From assembly GCA_021234155.1 (NCBI GenBank), contig JAJEKV010000071.1:2465246-2529245 (forward strand): a DNA stretch of 64,000 nt, written 5' to 3'. The notes under the pieces are model-generated. The model worked only from the letters and a program-made list of their open reading frames with translations. It did not search any database and had not been told where the DNA came from. The position numbers and the translations under genes were made by a program. Below, one piece after another: positions 21,601-32,379 of this stretch; the stretch's first letter is position 1, and each line of letters starts with the position of its first letter. Source of the stretch: Isoetes taiwanensis. Taxonomy: Eukaryota > Streptophyta > Lycopodiopsida > Isoetales > Isoetaceae.

Positions 21601-21788
21601 GGACTACGTGCATGTTGGTAATTGTATTAGTTTTACATGATTTAAAAAAAAAACAGAAGTAATTTGGTAATAATTTCAATAAAACTCCCTTTACTAAGAT
21701 AGTAATACTTTTTGCAAGTAGGTTTCTCTTTTAAATGCATTATTCGTTCATCTGTATCTAATCCAGTGATTGTTCCAATTATTTATAA

Positions 21789-21848
21789 CCATGTGGGCCC
21801 GTTATCACGGACTAATATCCATGTGGGCCCGTTATCACGGACTAATAT
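21789..21848. repeat. 30-bp direct duplication
   Basis: CCATGTGGGCCCGTTATCAC and the ten following bases occur at 21789 and again at 21819. Confidence 0.9.
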
Positions 21849-21987
21849 GTGTGTTTAGAATCATCTTTATCTTTGCATATAACTTTGAATGGTACATTAA
21901 GAAGATGATAAAGGATGCAACAAATGACTTCACGATGATAAAAGGACTTCAAAACTAGTCAATATGATTCAAAATGAGAAGTGGGAT

Positions 21988-22013
21988 TCTCTCAATTTAA
22001 TTGCATAAGGCTT
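21988..22013 (-). repeat. Right terminal inverted repeat
   Basis: It is the exact reverse complement of 14499-14524 and is followed by the TTAG target duplication. Confidence 0.92.
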
Positions 22014-22017
22014 TTAG

Positions 22018-22427
22018 AGCCATTGCCAGTATCAAACTCCAAGTGGGAGATAATAAGCATGGACTTCATTACAGGGCTCCCTAGAACCATAAGGGGCAAA
22101 GATGCCTTAATGGTCGTAGTCGACAAATTGTCGAAGATGGCGCACTTTGTGCCTTGTAGGAGCACCGACACGGCATTAGACACAGCGGTGCTATTCACAA
22201 AGGAGATTTTTAGACTCCATGGGATGCCAAGAGAAATAATCTCTAATAGAGATTTGAAGTTCATGAGTGCATTCTGGCAGGATCTCTTCAGCACCATCGG
22301 AACGAAATTGTCAATGAGCACGGCTTATCACCCTCGCATTTGGATGGGCGCATCGAGCGCAGCAACCAATCGATACTCAAGATATGTTGTGGAATTATGT
22401 CTCGAACAAGCAATCAAAGTGGGATGA
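22018..22427 (+). CDS. Integrase catalytic core, unit B
   Basis: The frame is open from inside the TIR element (21981). The host part reads LEPLPVSNSKWEIISMDFITGLP, giving the first catalytic Asp in MDF. It goes on with ALMVVVDKLSKMAHFVP and RLHGMPREIISNRDLKFMS, giving the second Asp in NRD, then MSTAYHP. The third catalytic residue (Glu in the ERTN region) is lost by a frame change near 22345. This is the standard DDE core of Ty3/Gypsy elements. Confidence 0.88.
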
Positions 22428-23109
22428 CTTCATTTACTTGGTTGAGTTTGCATACAATAGCACCAAGCAAGAGTCATCCCAAATGTCGCCATTTATGATC
22501 AACTACGCTATCGATGTTGACACCGCATTAATTTGGCACAACCCCCGTGTCCAAGGTAGAAGTATCCCGCCAGATGCTCGCCGAGATGCAACAATTGGTT
22601 GAAGAGGTGCGAGGATACCTCCTAGCAAAGAAGAAGCCGCAAAAGAGCATAGCTGATCTAAGACCAACAAGTAAGGGAGTTCCAAGTAGGGGACAATGTT
22701 TGGCTAAAGATAAAAGTCAAACAAGCAAAGCTCCGCATCGGCAATTGCAAGAAGCTTGCTCAAGGTGGGCTAGTCCATTTAAAATTGTCAAAAGAGTAGG
22801 TAACCAAGCCTACAAATTGGACTTACCAGCACACCTCAAGATCCATAGAGTCTTTCACGTAAGTCTCCTAAAGAAACACACTCCTAATCCAGAGGAAGTA
22901 TTGGAGACACCGAGTTTACTGGAATTAACGGACGATCAACTTGAGATTGTTCCTGAGGTTCTTCTCGACCGATCTTATAAGAAGACGAGAAGATCTCAAT
23001 TTCTCCAGTACCTTGTGAAATGGACGCACTTACCAGTGGAGGACGCTACCTGGGTACTACAATCAGATCTTGAGAAGCATTACCCACAATGCAAGGGTCA
23101 TGCAAGGGT
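22018..23109 (+). mobile_element. Unit B of the array, right part
   Basis: It continues the integrase exactly where the left part stopped at 14498 and ends at the unit C boundary. Together the two parts match units A and C in length. Confidence 0.85.
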
Positions 23110-23158
23110 CATCCCAAATGTCAGGAGTTTTAGAAACCCTAAAAATTTTAGGGCATAA
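22547..23158 (+). CDS. Integrase C-terminus with chromodomain, unit B
   Basis: The ORF of 203 residues contains the GPF-like segment ASPFKIVKRVGNQAYKLDLP, then KIHRVFHVSLLKKH and a linker. The chromodomain YLVKWTHLPVEDATWV lies near residues 158-173, followed by DLEKHYPQ. In chromoviruses this module guides integration to heterochromatin. The last ~20 residues are not native: they are read from unit C's leader after a junction at GCAAGGGTCATGCAAGGG. Unit C shows the native tail. Met at 22547 is internal, not the true start. Confidence 0.9.
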   Translation: MSKVEVSRQMLAEMQQLVEEVRGYLLAKKKPQKSIADLRPTSKGVPSRGQCLAKDKSQTSKAPHRQLQEACSRWASPFKIVKRVGNQAYKLDLPAHLKIHRVFHVSLLKKHTPNPEEVLETPSLLELTDDQLEIVPEVLLDRSYKKTRRSQFLQYLVKWTHLPVEDATWVLQSDLEKHYPQCKGHARVIPNVRSFRNPKNFRA

Positions 23159-23283
23159 ATTCCCTATATATACCCGTATAACCCCTAAACCTCAACCACA
23201 ACACTGCTCCTGCGATTGAGGCGATCTCCCAGCTTACTCAGGCGCTCCCAGTTCCGTTCGATATCGGCAACACAATTCTCGTC

Positions 23284-24351
23284 ATGGTTACAGAATCTTT
23301 CATCAGTTGGTATAGCGCCTCCCCCCACGTTGCTGAAGTAGATGTCAATATAGTATTCCAAGTATTTCAAAAAGAATTTGACCTTTCAGCAACCCTGAAC
23401 TCCAATCCTTTCTACCAGCAAGTCCTGCAAGAATTCCAAGAGAAAGTTATCCCTAGCTTACAGAAGATACCGCCATGCATAGGGTACTTTGTACCAAGGA
23501 CCGCAATGCAAACAGCCCTCAGTCATGTACCCAATATTGCCAAAGTATTGCGGAACAGAACCAACCGCTTACCAGCCTACATGACCCTAACCAACAATGG
23601 AAAAGTTTTCTTCTCCTACAACACAGCCTTAGCGATATATCTAGTATATAGGGCCGAAACCATAATAGGCGAACCATCAATTCAGCCACTGGAGGTCACA
23701 CCCTTGGACGCAGCAGCAGACGAACGGCTACTGCTGGAGTATGAAGAGACCATAGCAGAAGCATCCGGAGAGAGTGAAAACTCCGAGCAGGAAAGCGAGG
23801 ATGACATAGAGGTGGACCCAGAGGAGGAACGCCACGAAGCGGAACAAGACATCACCCGCTTCGAAGCTGATAGGACCACCCCGAGGATTGCACAACCAAT
23901 CGGGCTGGGAATAACAAGTTTAGCACCAATCATAGTCGAAGGACAAGAATACTTGCTGCTAAATGACATCAAAAACCTCCCCGAATGCAGGGACAGAGGC
24001 TACCGCGTCGACGAACTCCTTCACCATCTACGGAGACAGCCGGATTTAGAAGACTTCATTGACCAAGAAACTGAAGATTTTCCGGTGCAAATACGAGAAG
24101 CAGCTACTTACACAGGACACACCATGTCGGACATTGAAGCTTACGGCGCTATCAGAGGTATGATGACGGAAGAACTCCCTACCGAGGAGGAGTTTAGAGC
24201 ACTTCAAGAGCAGATGGGAATAAGGGGGAAGACAACAAGAGTACTTCAAGGGGAGTCTTCTTCCTCGCAAGAACAGGTAGCAAAATTCCAAGGGAGAGCC
24301 ACAAACCTGACAAGTGTACCTAACGCGGCTTCCGTGATTATAAGGAATTAG
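23284..24351 (+). CDS. ORF1 of unit C, open 5' portion (355 codons)
   Basis: This is the best copy of ORF1. The start ATG at 23284 lies 112 bp after TATATATA. The protein begins MVTESFISWYSASPHVAEVD. A globular N-terminal part (1-130) is followed by a strongly acidic stretch near 155-195 (ENSEQESEDDIEVDPEEE). A middle part contains EGQEYLLLNDIKNLPECRDR and LHHLRRQPDLEDFIDQET. Then come MSDIEAYGAIRGMMTEELPT and a Ser/Gln run. A frameshift near 24330 removes the 3' half, which continues collinear with unit B to about 24812. There is no signal peptide, membrane segment or domain I recognise. It may encode an extra structural or regulatory protein of the element. Confidence 0.75.
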   Translation: MVTESFISWYSASPHVAEVDVNIVFQVFQKEFDLSATLNSNPFYQQVLQEFQEKVIPSLQKIPPCIGYFVPRTAMQTALSHVPNIAKVLRNRTNRLPAYMTLTNNGKVFFSYNTALAIYLVYRAETIIGEPSIQPLEVTPLDAAADERLLLEYEETIAEASGESENSEQESEDDIEVDPEEERHEAEQDITRFEADRTTPRIAQPIGLGITSLAPIIVEGQEYLLLNDIKNLPECRDRGYRVDELLHHLRRQPDLEDFIDQETEDFPVQIREAATYTGHTMSDIEAYGAIRGMMTEELPTEEEFRALQEQMGIRGKTTRVLQGESSSSQEQVAKFQGRATNLTSVPNAASVIIRN

Positions 24352-24814
24352 TTCAAGTACCCATCGACCAGCCCAAGAGCGCCAAGGCAAGGGGGTACCT
24401 CGAGGGGCACGTGGGAGGAGTAAGGAACAAGACTCAAATATTATCTTCCGCTCCTAACAGACGGTAGAGTAATAATATTTCACAAGCGCTTCAGCCCACA
24501 CGAGGAGAGGAAGTCGCGGATGCTAGTAGCACTTTCGGATTTGGCATGCATGCACGCTTTATCAAAAAAGTCCACCATGTTATTTTGGTGAAGCGGAAAA
24601 CAGCCTTGGGCATTTTCGACTTTGCAGCACTACCACACCTTCGACAAGGTAGGTTATAAAGGACAAACAGCTCATACCTCCCATAGACGGGTGGAAGAGC
24701 TAGCATCCGCCATCCGAGGGGATCAGCAAGGATATACTGTGAACTTGGGAAGTACAAGAGGGTACGCCCAAAGTAAAGAAGTTTTTTGAGGATCACCCGC
24801 ACTATCAAGAAATC
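24352..24814 (+). pseudogene. ORF1 of unit C, frame-broken 3' part
   Basis: It is collinear with 10180-10679 of unit B. KRKTALGIFDFA-like sequence is at 24590-24625. Numerous single-base differences break the frame, and the stop codon has changed (CAGTAA in B, CAAGAA here). Confidence 0.6.
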
Positions 24815-24967
24815 AATGTAATGGAAATCATGACTATCAGATTAAGATATATCGCTATATATATTAATATAAGACCCTTTTGAATTGCATTTCAAAATGT
24901 CTTTTTGGTATCGTTGTCTTAACAATCATATCATTTAAACACCTAATGCAACCAACAAAAGGAACTC

Positions 24968-27127
24968 ATGATAAATGGTGCCAATGTAATATGTGCAAAT
25001 GAGCAGCTAGGAATGTCGACCTTGAGTTCCAAGCCCAAGGCTTATCGACACCTCTCGCACAATTCCAGCCTCTGAACTATTCAAGAGTATTACGACCGAC
25101 ACCGGAAGAAGAAATCTCGCAGATGAGGTCGATCTGCGCAAGAAATCAAAGCCATGCGGTAGGCGTAGGGAAGAAACAAAGCAGGACTAGAATGTATGTG
25201 TCCTGTGAGGCCCGCTCTCAAAGACAAAGGAAAGGAGAAAAAGAGGAACCCACCCCGCATCTTCTAGTTCCAGCTCTTCCCGGACTCCGATTCAAGCTCG
25301 AAGTCCGAGGAGGAAACAAGAAGAACGCCCGAAGGAAGAAAGAATAACTGGAGGGCAGCAAAGGCCAATCCGACTACCGTAAGAAGGTCGATTCGGCTTT
25401 AAGTAATGTTTGAAAGCACGCAAGCCGGAACAGTTTTCCGCGAAAAATAGATCGTGGATGGAAGTCAAGCATGGCTAGACGAGATGAGTGAGTACGGAAA
25501 TGCTTACGGCATGAAAGATAAAGATAAGGGCAGGGTAGCCACCGCTAACTTGAAAGGGGCAGCCCGTATTTGGTGGAGGGGTTATGCTAAAGCCCATGGA
25601 ATGAGCAGAGACAAGTGCAGGTTCACAAAGTTCGCAAGGGCTTTCAAAAAGCACTATGTTCCAAGAGAACACAAGTGCCACCAGATGCAAGCTGCCCACG
25701 ATTGGGTGGGGAACAAACCGCATTTAAAAATATACCGGAAGAGTTCATGAGGTTGAGGCTATATGTGCCAAAACTCAGCGAGAGAAGAGCAGTGGAAGGC
25801 TATGTGGAGGGGTTGAATGAGGACCTACGGAAGATAGTCCGAGCCCTCAACCCACGCTCAGTATCGGAGGCGGAAGCGAAGGCACTGAGCCTACAAGGGA
25901 CAGGGCCTCAGAAAAGTGAACCCAAGCAGTGGTATGACAAAGGAAAACCATATGGAGGTCGAGCCCAAGAGCAAAGGTCCATCACCGCAAAGACACCATA
26001 CACCGGAAATCAATGGAAACAGCCTGCCAGAAAAAAAAGCAGTCAGCTTCAAAGAGAAAGGACAAGGGGAGGCTCAAATTATTCAAAGACAGGGCCAAGC
26101 AGTTCCTCAACTCCATCCCGAAAAGAAAAGCTGGCAGGAATGTATAGAAAAACAGCTTGTGCTTCGGTGTTTCCACTGGGCATAGAACACACAACCGCCC
26201 GCTCAGAATGAATGCAAAGACTTATGAGAGATGGGAGGTTGGGAGACCCCGGCTGCAAGAAGAGGAGGACTAAAGACGCCGACTATATCCATGGTGAGTG
26301 TCACATCTTTGCCGCCATAGACACGTAAAGCGCAGAGAGCCGCATCAAGTAATATCCACGATTGGTAAAATAGCCGCCAAATCTTTTATAGTCCCATATA
26401 GACCGTGGCGCTCCCACAATTTCAGCGCCACCAAGGATGGCACAAATGCTAAAGTTGAAAACACTAAAGTCTAAGCCTGCATCAAGAGGTGTTAGCCACC
26501 GAGCCATCAGCACACGACAATCCAAAGAGGGTGAATTTCAATATAGACTTACGGGTATCAATATTGAAATGGGAGCAGAGATCATGAGCATAGAAAAAAT
26601 ATGACCTCATCATAGGTATGGAATACCTCAATCCGCGAAAGCACAAATAGATTGTGGAGAGCGTAAGGTGAAGCTCACTACCTAAAAAAAAAAATCATAG
26701 AAATCTGAGGTAAGCAAGTGACACCTATAATGCAATGCATGTCGAGTAAGAAATTACTTAGATGCATCAAAAGGGAGCAAGTTGCATACATCTTCAAATT
26801 AGAACTCTGTCAAGAAGAGGCACCGTAAGATAAGGAAGATAAACCAGTAAGCAAACTACCCAAGCAGGTAGCCAAGCTAATAGAGGAATAACATGACTTG
26901 TTCCCCGACGAAATCAAGGAGCTTCTGCCATATAGGGGAGTAGAGTGCGAAATTGCACTCGAACCAGGCACTAAGCCCACGAGTAAGGCACCATATAGAA
27001 TGACAGCCACTTAACCATCGAGAGTTGAAGAAGCAATTGCAAGAGCTATTAGACCTAGGGGTTCATAAGACCTAGTGTCTCTCCGTTCGGAGCCCCCATA
27101 TTATTCGTCAAAAAGAAAGATGGAAGC
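24968..27127 (+). pseudogene. Gag, zinc knuckle, protease and RT start of unit C, frame-broken
   Basis: The gag start is at 24968. The core domain is readable in 25454-25750 (LKGAARIWWRGYAKAHG, FKKHYVPREHKCHQM) and in 25615-26211 (LRLYVPKLSERRAVEGYVEG). The knuckle near 26155-26200 is damaged. The protease region (26380-26420) reads out of frame. It is collinear with unit B throughout. Confidence 0.75.
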
Positions 27128-27477
27128 TTGAGGATGTGTATTGACTATCGTCAATTAAACAAACACACAATCAAGAACAAGTATGCCTTACCCAGAGCGG
27201 ATGACCCGATGGATCAATTACAAGGCGCCAGGGTCTTCTCCAAGATAGACTTAAGGTCTGGATATCATCAAATCAGAATCAAAGAGGAAGATATTCACAA
27301 GACGGCCTTCCGAACAAGATACGGCCACTATGAATTCACAGTCATGCCATTTGGCCTATCAAATGCCCCAGCAACGTTCATGAGACTCATGAACGATATC
27401 TTTCGAGAATTCCTTGACACATTTGTTATCGTGTTCTTCGATGACATTTTGGTGTATAGCAAGTCCTTAGAGGAGCA
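27128..27477 (+). CDS. RT palm of unit C, truncated by Helitron 2
   Basis: This is the cleanest RT palm in the window: [49 protein letters not shown] and [16 protein letters not shown]. It includes the first catalytic Asp (KID) and the FFDD pair. The original sequence continues at 34260 after Helitron 2. Confidence 0.92.
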
Positions 27478-27734
27478 CTAGTAATGGTGCCCAGCGTTGC
27501 TGGGCTTATGTTGGGACCTTATAAATGTTTTGGCCGCAATGACGTTCTAGAGGTTTATGAACGCTGAAAACAAACATAGCTCTTTCATGTTACACACTGT
27601 TAATTTGGGAGGGAACACAAATTCGAAATAGCATTCAATACATTGCAAATGTTAAAAGAACTTAATCAATTGGTTCATGACTTGCATATGGGTTGTATGC
27701 TAGAAGCATAATTTCAAAACCAAAATAGTGTTAG

Positions 27735-29814
27735 CGCGGTCTGTGGTCCACGCCATCGAGACAAGCCATGAAGTCGCATAGGTCAAAGACTGGCTACGGT
27801 GGTGTGCCAGGTGAACCCTCCGCCTTTTTCTCCTTAGGCGAGGGGTGCGCCGTGGGTGCCCTTTGGCCGCTTTTGTTTACGACAGGGCGAGGCAATCGCC
27901 TCGCTTGTTTTTTGCTGCAGTGGAGGAGGGAGTAGTGGATGGGCTTCGGATGCAGGATGGTAGCTAGCAAATTATTAACCAGTTTGCCGATGACACTTTC
28001 CTCTTCTTGGTGGCAGAAGAGAGGAATTTGCAGAATGTGAAGGGTTTGTTGGATACTTTCTCCTTGGCCTCGTGCATTCTTCTCAATTGGGGTAAGTGTT
28101 CCGCATTATGGACCCAAATGACCGCCCCCTTGTTTGGTTTCTATTCCCTTGGAAGGTGCTTCCCAAGTAATGTGTGTACCAAGCTATTGGGTATTCCCTT
28201 TGAGGATGTTTCCATGGGGAGGGTGTGGGATGAGATTTTGTGTGGATTGCGTAAAACACCTCAATTGGTGGAAGGGTAGCAAGTTGTCCATGGTGTAGGA
28301 TCACTATTGCCAAGTCAAGACTTTGTAGCACTCATGTGTATACAAAGATTCGCGATGCTAGCTCCCCGAGGGTAAGATGTGCTTTGGATAAGATTGTTCG
28401 AAATTTTGTGTGGGGCGGGATGATGAAGGGGCGGTCGTTAAAGTGGCGTTTGGTGGAAGTGTCCTCCGCCTGAGGATGGGGGCTTGGCCATTCTCGGATT
28501 TAGCCGCATAGTAAGGTGTTGGTCTCCCCAAGTTTGTTTGGAGCATTCTCGCAGATGTAGCATCTTCTCCCGGTGCGCAAGGCCGCTGTTGCGCTTCTTC
28601 TCGCCATTGTGTGGTGTTTGGGAAGCCGCCTGGCATGTGGAGTTGCCCCGGCATTATTGTATGGTCTCCCGCCTTTCCCACATGCATCCCCTTTTCTCAC
28701 GTGAGTGTTAAGTGGTTTGGGATCATGCGCGGTGCTCTTCCAGCTAGATTGCGCCTCAGTTTATCACCACTTCTCCTTTCTTGTGGGTTCCTTTTACCCC
28801 CGCGACTTGCTCTTTGGCTGCCACCGCATGCTCGACGCAGGCTCGCTGGAGGCGAAGCAATCGCGGCTCACCTTGGAGGATTGGTATTGGGGTGGTCACT
28901 AGCTTCGCGGGGAGTTCTTTTCGAAGCTCGCCACCGAGGGGCGCTGGACCGGGCTATCCGGGAGCACGCGGGCGGGAGTATTCCGCTACACATACCTATA
29001 GTCCTCGTGATGATGTGGTGGTGCGTGTTTGAAGGTTCATCCGATGTTGTGTCTTCTTGCTTTGTGCTGTCTTCTTATCGGTGCTGGCTATTCATGACAC
29101 ATCGCCCCTTCGTGCAAGTGGTCTCGCAGCTTCCGTGTTCTCGATGGCGCCGATTTGATCGGACATGGAGCTCACTTCCCCCACCGAAAAGTTAGGTGCT
29201 TCGCGGCGTGTGGTGCACCGCTGTATCGTGGTGAATGCCCTTGTGAGTCGGTTTAGGCCGGGTGTGAGCCCTCTCGCCCTTGTTGTGGCCTCTTCATCGT
29301 GAGACCGTGGAGCATTGTCCGGTTTTATGCCCTCACTTGCGTCAGCCTGGATTGTTAGGGCTCGCTTCGTGAGATTGACTAGCCGCCAGCTGTCGCTTCA
29401 TGTGTATCCCCGGTGCTTGGCCGCTTTTGTGGCAGCAAGCCTTGCATCCGGCGGCGGGTTTTGCTGGTGTGGCCGATTTGGGAAGCGGGCGCTAGGATCT
29501 TTCGTGGGGATTCAGCAGCCCCGGCAAATTCTCTCCGATTCCCTCGACTCGTGTACAAGCTATTTCAAAGCTTTCTCTCGGGTGTTCCTGAGTAGTAGAG
29601 CGGAAGTTTGCCATTTCCATGACTTCTTGGGTGTTGTAGATGGTGATGGTCGGCTTGTACAACAAAGAGAGTTGCGCTTTTTCCGTGAGTTTGTTGTGGA
29701 GTGTCGAGGTATCATTGCCTCTTTGGGGCAGTTCTCCTTCCTCCTCACTTGCTTTGTAACATTACCATTCTTTTAATATATTGATGACACAGTTCTTCAA
29801 AAAAAAAAAAAAAA
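27735..29814 (+). mobile_element. 5'-truncated LINE (non-LTR retrotransposon) with poly(A)
   Basis: Frame-broken RT motifs are seen: FPLRRGVRRGCPLAAF (about 27818-27865, matching RGVRQGCPLSP) and the catalytic FADDTFLF at 27983-28006. The next open frame runs on with LLNWGKCSALW and KLLGIPFEDV. Further on comes a segment like the C-terminal zf-RVT region (IVRNFVWGG, DGGLAILGF) near 28390-28500. The element ends at a 16-A tail (29799-29814). The 5' limit is approximate. Confidence 0.85.
28007..28279 (+). pseudogene. LINE RT fragment
   Basis: This is an open stretch of 90 codons just after FADDTFLF, which is in the same frame. It belongs to the palm and thumb of a plant L1-type RT. It is not a separate gene. 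Confidence 0.8.
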
Positions 29815-30251
29815 CCTTTGTAAAGTGAAGAATAGATGTGTATGCAATAAACGTTGAACTGGTGTAGTTGCAAGAAACAACTTGGAGTTCTTTCTTTCTT
29901 CACTTTCTATTATACTTGGCTTGACGTCTAACATGATATGAAAAATTCCCATTAGACTCTGTCTATCTTGCATAGCATCCATGTGCAAGATAGCACAATC
30001 CCATGCCATGACTAAAATCTCCATGTCAATATGAGTAAAAGCTCCATGTTTTGCATGAAGAATGTGGATGCCTGTATAATTGGAATTAAATTTAATATTA
30101 TGAGTGCAATTATATGGGCAACCTAACACCTCAGCTAGATATCTTTAGACATTTGCATGCATGCATGACAACATGCTGTTTGGTAGGATCAATCGACTCT
30201 GTATTTGAGTATCATTGCTCTAGCAAGACATCACAACATGACAAACCACAT

Positions 30252-30346
30252 AAACCCTTAACAATTACTTACTGATCACATAAACCAGCCAAACTAATTC
30301 CTCATAGAGGCATAAACCAGCCAAAGATGACGGCAAATATTACATA
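30252..30346. repeat. 95-bp direct repeat, left copy
   Basis: AAACCCTTAACAATTACTTA and 75 further bases recur at 33129-33223 with about three mismatches. The two copies bracket 2.78 kb that holds the PPR fragment. Confidence 0.9.
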
Positions 30347-30452
30347 CGGACCACTGCCTGCTCCTAACAATTCCATAACAACCCAAACAACCCTTTAGGG
30401 CGGGAGGGGGTTTTTCCCCCAAACAACCCTTTAGGGCGGGAGGGGTTTTTTT

Positions 30453-30629
30453 AACCCGGATAGTAATACGCTTGCTGCGCCTCCAATTTGGGTCCCATAG
30501 GCCAATTGGTCTCCGTGGACGATAAAAATTCTATTCTATTCTATTTTTTTTTTAACCCGGATAGTAATACGCTTGCTGCGCCTCCAATTTAGGTCCCATA
30601 GGCCAATTGGTCTTCGTGGACGATAAAAA
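30453..30629. repeat. 101-bp tandem duplication
   Basis: AACCCGGATAGTAATACGCT and the following sequence to GATAAAA occur at 30453 and 30554, separated by a TTCTA/T-rich run. Confidence 0.88.
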
Positions 30630-32379
30630 CCATTTTATTTTATTCTATTCTATTCTTTATTTTTATTTTTTTTTTGTTTAATAGTTTTTTCCATAAGGTT
30701 GCCTACCTTATAATTTATCTAATGTTTTAATTCAAATCATAAGTGTTCTTTTTGTCAAGATTTGTATCTGTGTTCGCATTTGTCTTCCTTTTATAAGTCC
30801 TCTGGGCTACACCCCTGAGCTTGTGCCATAACATTGTCTTTTTATATGATCTATCAAGAAGCACTTCATGCATGATCTCCACTTATTTCTCTGTCATTTC
30901 TAACAACTTTGGTGATTCCATAATTTCCTCTAGATTTGATGTGTACTTCAAGGCTTAAATAAAAAACTTTAAACCTTTAAGTGTGGAGGTAGATTCAATT
31001 TATAAGATTGAGTCCCCATTTCTTACTAATAGAAAATGGACATGCCCACCGTGAAGCTAGCTTCTTGAATTCTACCTCCGCTTACTTGACTTTAATCTTT
31101 AACCAAACTTGGTTTCAAATCTTGAATTCTTGCATATCTTGCCAAAAAGTTATTTACATATTTCTGTTTGAACACCAGGTTGACATGCGTCTAGTGTAAT
31201 AGTGTAAGACATTGATAGTTGTACTTAATCATAAAACAGAGCATCTTTGAAAGTCCACCAAGTGTATGTAGTTTCCCCACTTGGATTCACTACTGCAAAG
31301 TTTCAAGACATAGTTTCTCATGTTCTCAAGGATCCAATTGTTGTGCTTCCCCTGCGCTCCATCTGACCATATGTTTGAGGATGATATGTTTTCTGCATCC
31401 CATGAAGTCTAAAGATCTCCCCCACTTGAATTCACTACTAAAAAGTTTCAAGGCATAGTTTCTCAGCATGGATCCAATTGTTGTGCTCTGAGGATAATAT
31501 GTTTTCCGCATCCTATCAAGTCTAAAGATTTCGTAAATGAATAGCAAGCACTATCTAAGGCTGTATCAGTGGTTCTAAGATCAGATTTTTTATCACACAA
31601 AGCTTCATAGTGGTTTACTTACTCGGCCTAAAAGTACATTGAGGTTTTTTCTCTACCTCAAACTTTTGACATTTTAATGATGCAGAACAAACCCATGAAG
31701 AGAAGCTTGCATCCTCTATGTTCAAAAGCTTGCATCTTCTAAGTTCAAAAGCCACCGAATCCCACAATTTAGAAGCATACTTTGCCACGTCAAGAATCTG
31801 CCAGCATGCCTCTAAGTACCACGTAGTCGGATTCAGCTCTCAATTGCTCATGCAAAACGTAGTTACTTAAGCTTTGGAAGGATTTGAGACATCCAATTTC
31901 CAAACCAAGGATAGAACAAAAGTTCCGTGATAGTTGGTTTTCAATCCAATTTATCATGCGTAACCAAGAATCTTAATACACATTTATTTTTCTGCAGGAA
32001 GATGTTAATCGCTTGATGCACACTCAAATGACCGTGATGCTCACCAATAGCCAAACCTTTAATGGGATCAAGTCGCATGAGTTCCTTCGCTCATTAGACA
32101 TCATGGTTGATGTTAGAGCTGTTAAAACCTATGTGGCTTGTAATCGACCATATAAACCCATCAGAAAATGATTTTCATTGTCTTATGTCCGTAGTCCTTC
32201 TCGCCTGTTATATAGCCTGGGACCAAATCATTTTTGCAAATCATTTTGTCAATCCATCTCGCAAGATTAGCATAGATTTTTGAAATAAGCATATGCCCCT
32301 AAAAAGAGAACCATAATCTAGATCAACAATCTTCATATAGCAATATCCCCAAGACAACATTCTTATACATAGTGTGCAT

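Larger units (their letters stand above)
14499..22013. mobile_element. 7.5-kb TIR DNA transposon inserted in unit B
   Basis: The two ends are perfect inverted repeats of 26 bp beginning AAGCCTTATGCAATTAAATT. The similarity goes on imperfectly to about 40 bp (TCATTTT). TTAG at 14495-14498 is repeated at 22014-22017. Removing the element and one TTAG restores the sequence found in units A and C (GAGCATTAGAGCCATTGCC). No transposase is recognisable, so it looks non-autonomous. It carries a Helitron at 14888-17693 and a SINE-like unit near 21520. A 4-bp TTAG duplication fits no common plant family cleanly; CACTA and PIF/Harbinger give 3 bp, hAT 8, Mutator 9. Confidence 0.9.
23110..27477 (+). mobile_element. 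Unit C of the array, first part
   Basis: It starts at CATCCCAAAT. It is interrupted by Helitron 2 after 27477, resumes at 34260, and is interrupted again by a MITE at 36065. The pieces sum to about 6.6 kb. TATATATA lies at 23165-23172. Confidence 0.85.
29815..32300. other. Helitron 2 interior without recognisable genes
   Basis: It holds tandem duplications at 30391-30630 and the left copy of a 95-bp direct repeat. The 30.8-32.3 kb stretch could be further PPR-derived sequence read on the minus strand, but I see no clear motif there. Confidence 0.5.
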
